DNA of 64,000 nucleotides from the NCBI RefSeq assembly GCF_965233615.1, contig NZ_OZ247495.1; one strand, given 5' to 3'. The notes under the pieces are model-generated. The model saw nothing but the letters and a program-made list of their open reading frames with translations, did no database searches and was not told the origin of the DNA. A program made the position numbers and the translations under genes. The DNA is from Pelagibius sp028280305 (GTDB lineage Bacteria; Pseudomonadota; Alphaproteobacteria; Kiloniellales; Kiloniellaceae). Of this stretch, positions 63,077 to 64,000 are shown piece by piece (within the stretch, counting starts at the first letter, position 1; each line of letters opens with the position of its first letter).

Positions 63077-64000
63077 TTGTTAGTACTAGTTCGAACTGCT
63101 TTCGGGGCGTTTTTCATCGCCCTGGTCTCGGCTGTGTTTGCCATATCTTTCGCCGCTATCGTCTACACTGGCGAGTTGGCCCAGTATCTTGATCGCGGTA
63201 TCGGTTTGACGTTGCTGGGCAGCTTTGTGATCGCTGTTATGGGCGCGTTCACCCTTTCTTTCCGCGGTTCTATTCTTGCCCCCCAGGATGTGCCTGCCAT
63301 TTTGCTTGCAGGCGCCGCTGCGTCGTTCGTCGCGTCGGGAGAGCTTTCGGGCGAAGAACTCTTCGCCACCATAGCCTGCTTGATCGTTGTGGCCTCGCTG
63401 GCGACAGGCGCGGCTGGGTTGTTGATTGGGCAGATGAAGCTGGCCTATATCGCACGCTTTGTGCCCTACACGGTTCTCGCTGGGTTTTTGGCGGCGACGG
63501 GCCTTATGCTTTTGATTGGTGGTGTCAATGTGGCTGCGGGTTTGTCGTTTGGAGCGGACGGGGCGGCAGCATTTCTAACGCCGGACAGTCTCTTTAAGTG
63601 GGTACCTGCGCTGATAGCGGCGGTGGCGATCGTTGCAGCAACGCGTGTTTTCAGAGGCTACATCACCTTGCCCTTGGCCCTGATAGCCACAGCGGTTGGA
63701 TACTATGTCCTGTTTTGGGTTTTTGGACTCTCCATGGCTGAGGCACGCGAACGGGGACTCTTGCTTGGACCCTTCCAGGAGGGAGGCTTTCTGCTGGGCG
63801 TCAACCCGGCGCTGCTGACCCAAGCTGATTGGGTCACCGTCATGTTGCAAGCGCCGGTAATCCTAACCATCGTCGCAACGGTCATGATTGGAAAGACACT
63901 CAACGCCTCAGGGTTGGAACTGGCCTTTCGGAGAGACTTTGATATTAGCCGTGAGGTCAAGGGCGTGGGCATTGCCAATATGGTGAGTGCTTGTGTTGGG
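63077..64000 (+). CDS. SulP/SLC26-family anion transporter, N-terminal part (runs off the window)
   Basis: The reading frame is open for all 308 codons to the window edge. It has many hydrophobic segments, and family-like stretches such as RFVPYTVLAGFLAATGLMLLIGG, then LNASGLELAF followed by KGVGIANMVSACVG near the end, the region where SulP proteins have a conserved Asn/Gly motif. This matches the inner membrane domain of SulP-type transporters, some of which carry STAS or cyclic-nucleotide domains further on; that part is outside the window. Start TTG at 63077, with GGAG eight bases upstream. The anion is unknown. Confidence 0.75.
   Translation, partial: MLVLVRTAFGAFFIALVSAVFAISFAAIVYTGELAQYLDRGIGLTLLGSFVIAVMGAFTLSFRGSILAPQDVPAILLAGAAASFVASGELSGEELFATIACLIVVASLATGAAGLLIGQMKLAYIARFVPYTVLAGFLAATGLMLLIGGVNVAAGLSFGADGAAAFLTPDSLFKWVPALIAAVAIVAATRVFRGYITLPLALIATAVGYYVLFWVFGLSMAEARERGLLLGPFQEGGFLLGVNPALLTQADWVTVMLQAPVILTIVATVMIGKTLNASGLELAFRRDFDISREVKGVGIANMVSACVG

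Overview
The window is a stretch of GC-rich bacterial chromosome that carries almost only core genes. Gene order and family types point to an alphaproteobacterium, most likely a Rhodospirillales-type lineage. The evidence is: tig-clpP-clpX-lon-hup followed by an unbroken nuoA-N operon; birA-coaX-rnj-mce directly behind nuoN; a short ProS next to lolC-lolD-dnaE; LpxI in the lipid A pathway; RNase J; and a sigma-54 promoter ahead of glnB-glnA. The genus cannot be fixed from the sequence alone.

Layout. Bases 1-7.7 kb are mixed strand: parE (minus), an acyl-CoA thioesterase coupled to a small secreted protein (plus), a transglutaminase-like cysteine protease (minus), a very AT-rich intergenic island, then glnB-glnA (minus) and an aspartate-type aminotransferase (minus). 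Bases 7.8-13.5 kb are the least conserved part: an XRE-type regulator, tRNA-His, an unknown exported beta-rich protein (minus), an AT-rich gap with a near-perfect parS site, an HpcH/HpaI aldolase, the NAD(P)HX repair enzyme Nnr, two small paralogous proteins of unknown function and tRNA-Leu. From 13.6 kb to the end every protein gene is on the plus strand.

Bases 13.6-20.5 kb form a protein-quality-control block (trigger factor, ClpP, ClpX, Lon, HU). tRNA-Val and tRNA-Asp follow. Bases 21.5-35.8 kb encode all 14 subunits of respiratory complex I, many with overlapping stop and start codons. birA, coaX and rnj continue this run. Then come mce, a DUF1467 membrane protein, DNA-3-methyladenine glycosylase I, an exported unknown protein, proS, lolC/E, lolD and dnaE.

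Bases 48.4-63.0 kb are the classic translation and envelope cluster: rpsB, tsf, pyrH, frr, uppS, cdsA, dxr, rseP, bamA, skp, lpxD, fabZ, lpxA, lpxI, lpxB. It links translation and ribosome recycling to undecaprenyl, CDP-diacylglycerol, outer membrane protein and lipid A synthesis. The window ends inside a SulP-family transporter gene.

I found no convincing undescribed multi-gene system, no prophage, insertion sequence or CRISPR array. The observations most worth following are the parS-like site, the tandem paralogous small proteins, the AT-rich island with a Shine-Dalgarno-led micro-ORF, the 21-bp direct repeats before the aminotransferase gene, the triplicated tRNA-Val 3' end, and the unknown exported protein next to tRNA-His.
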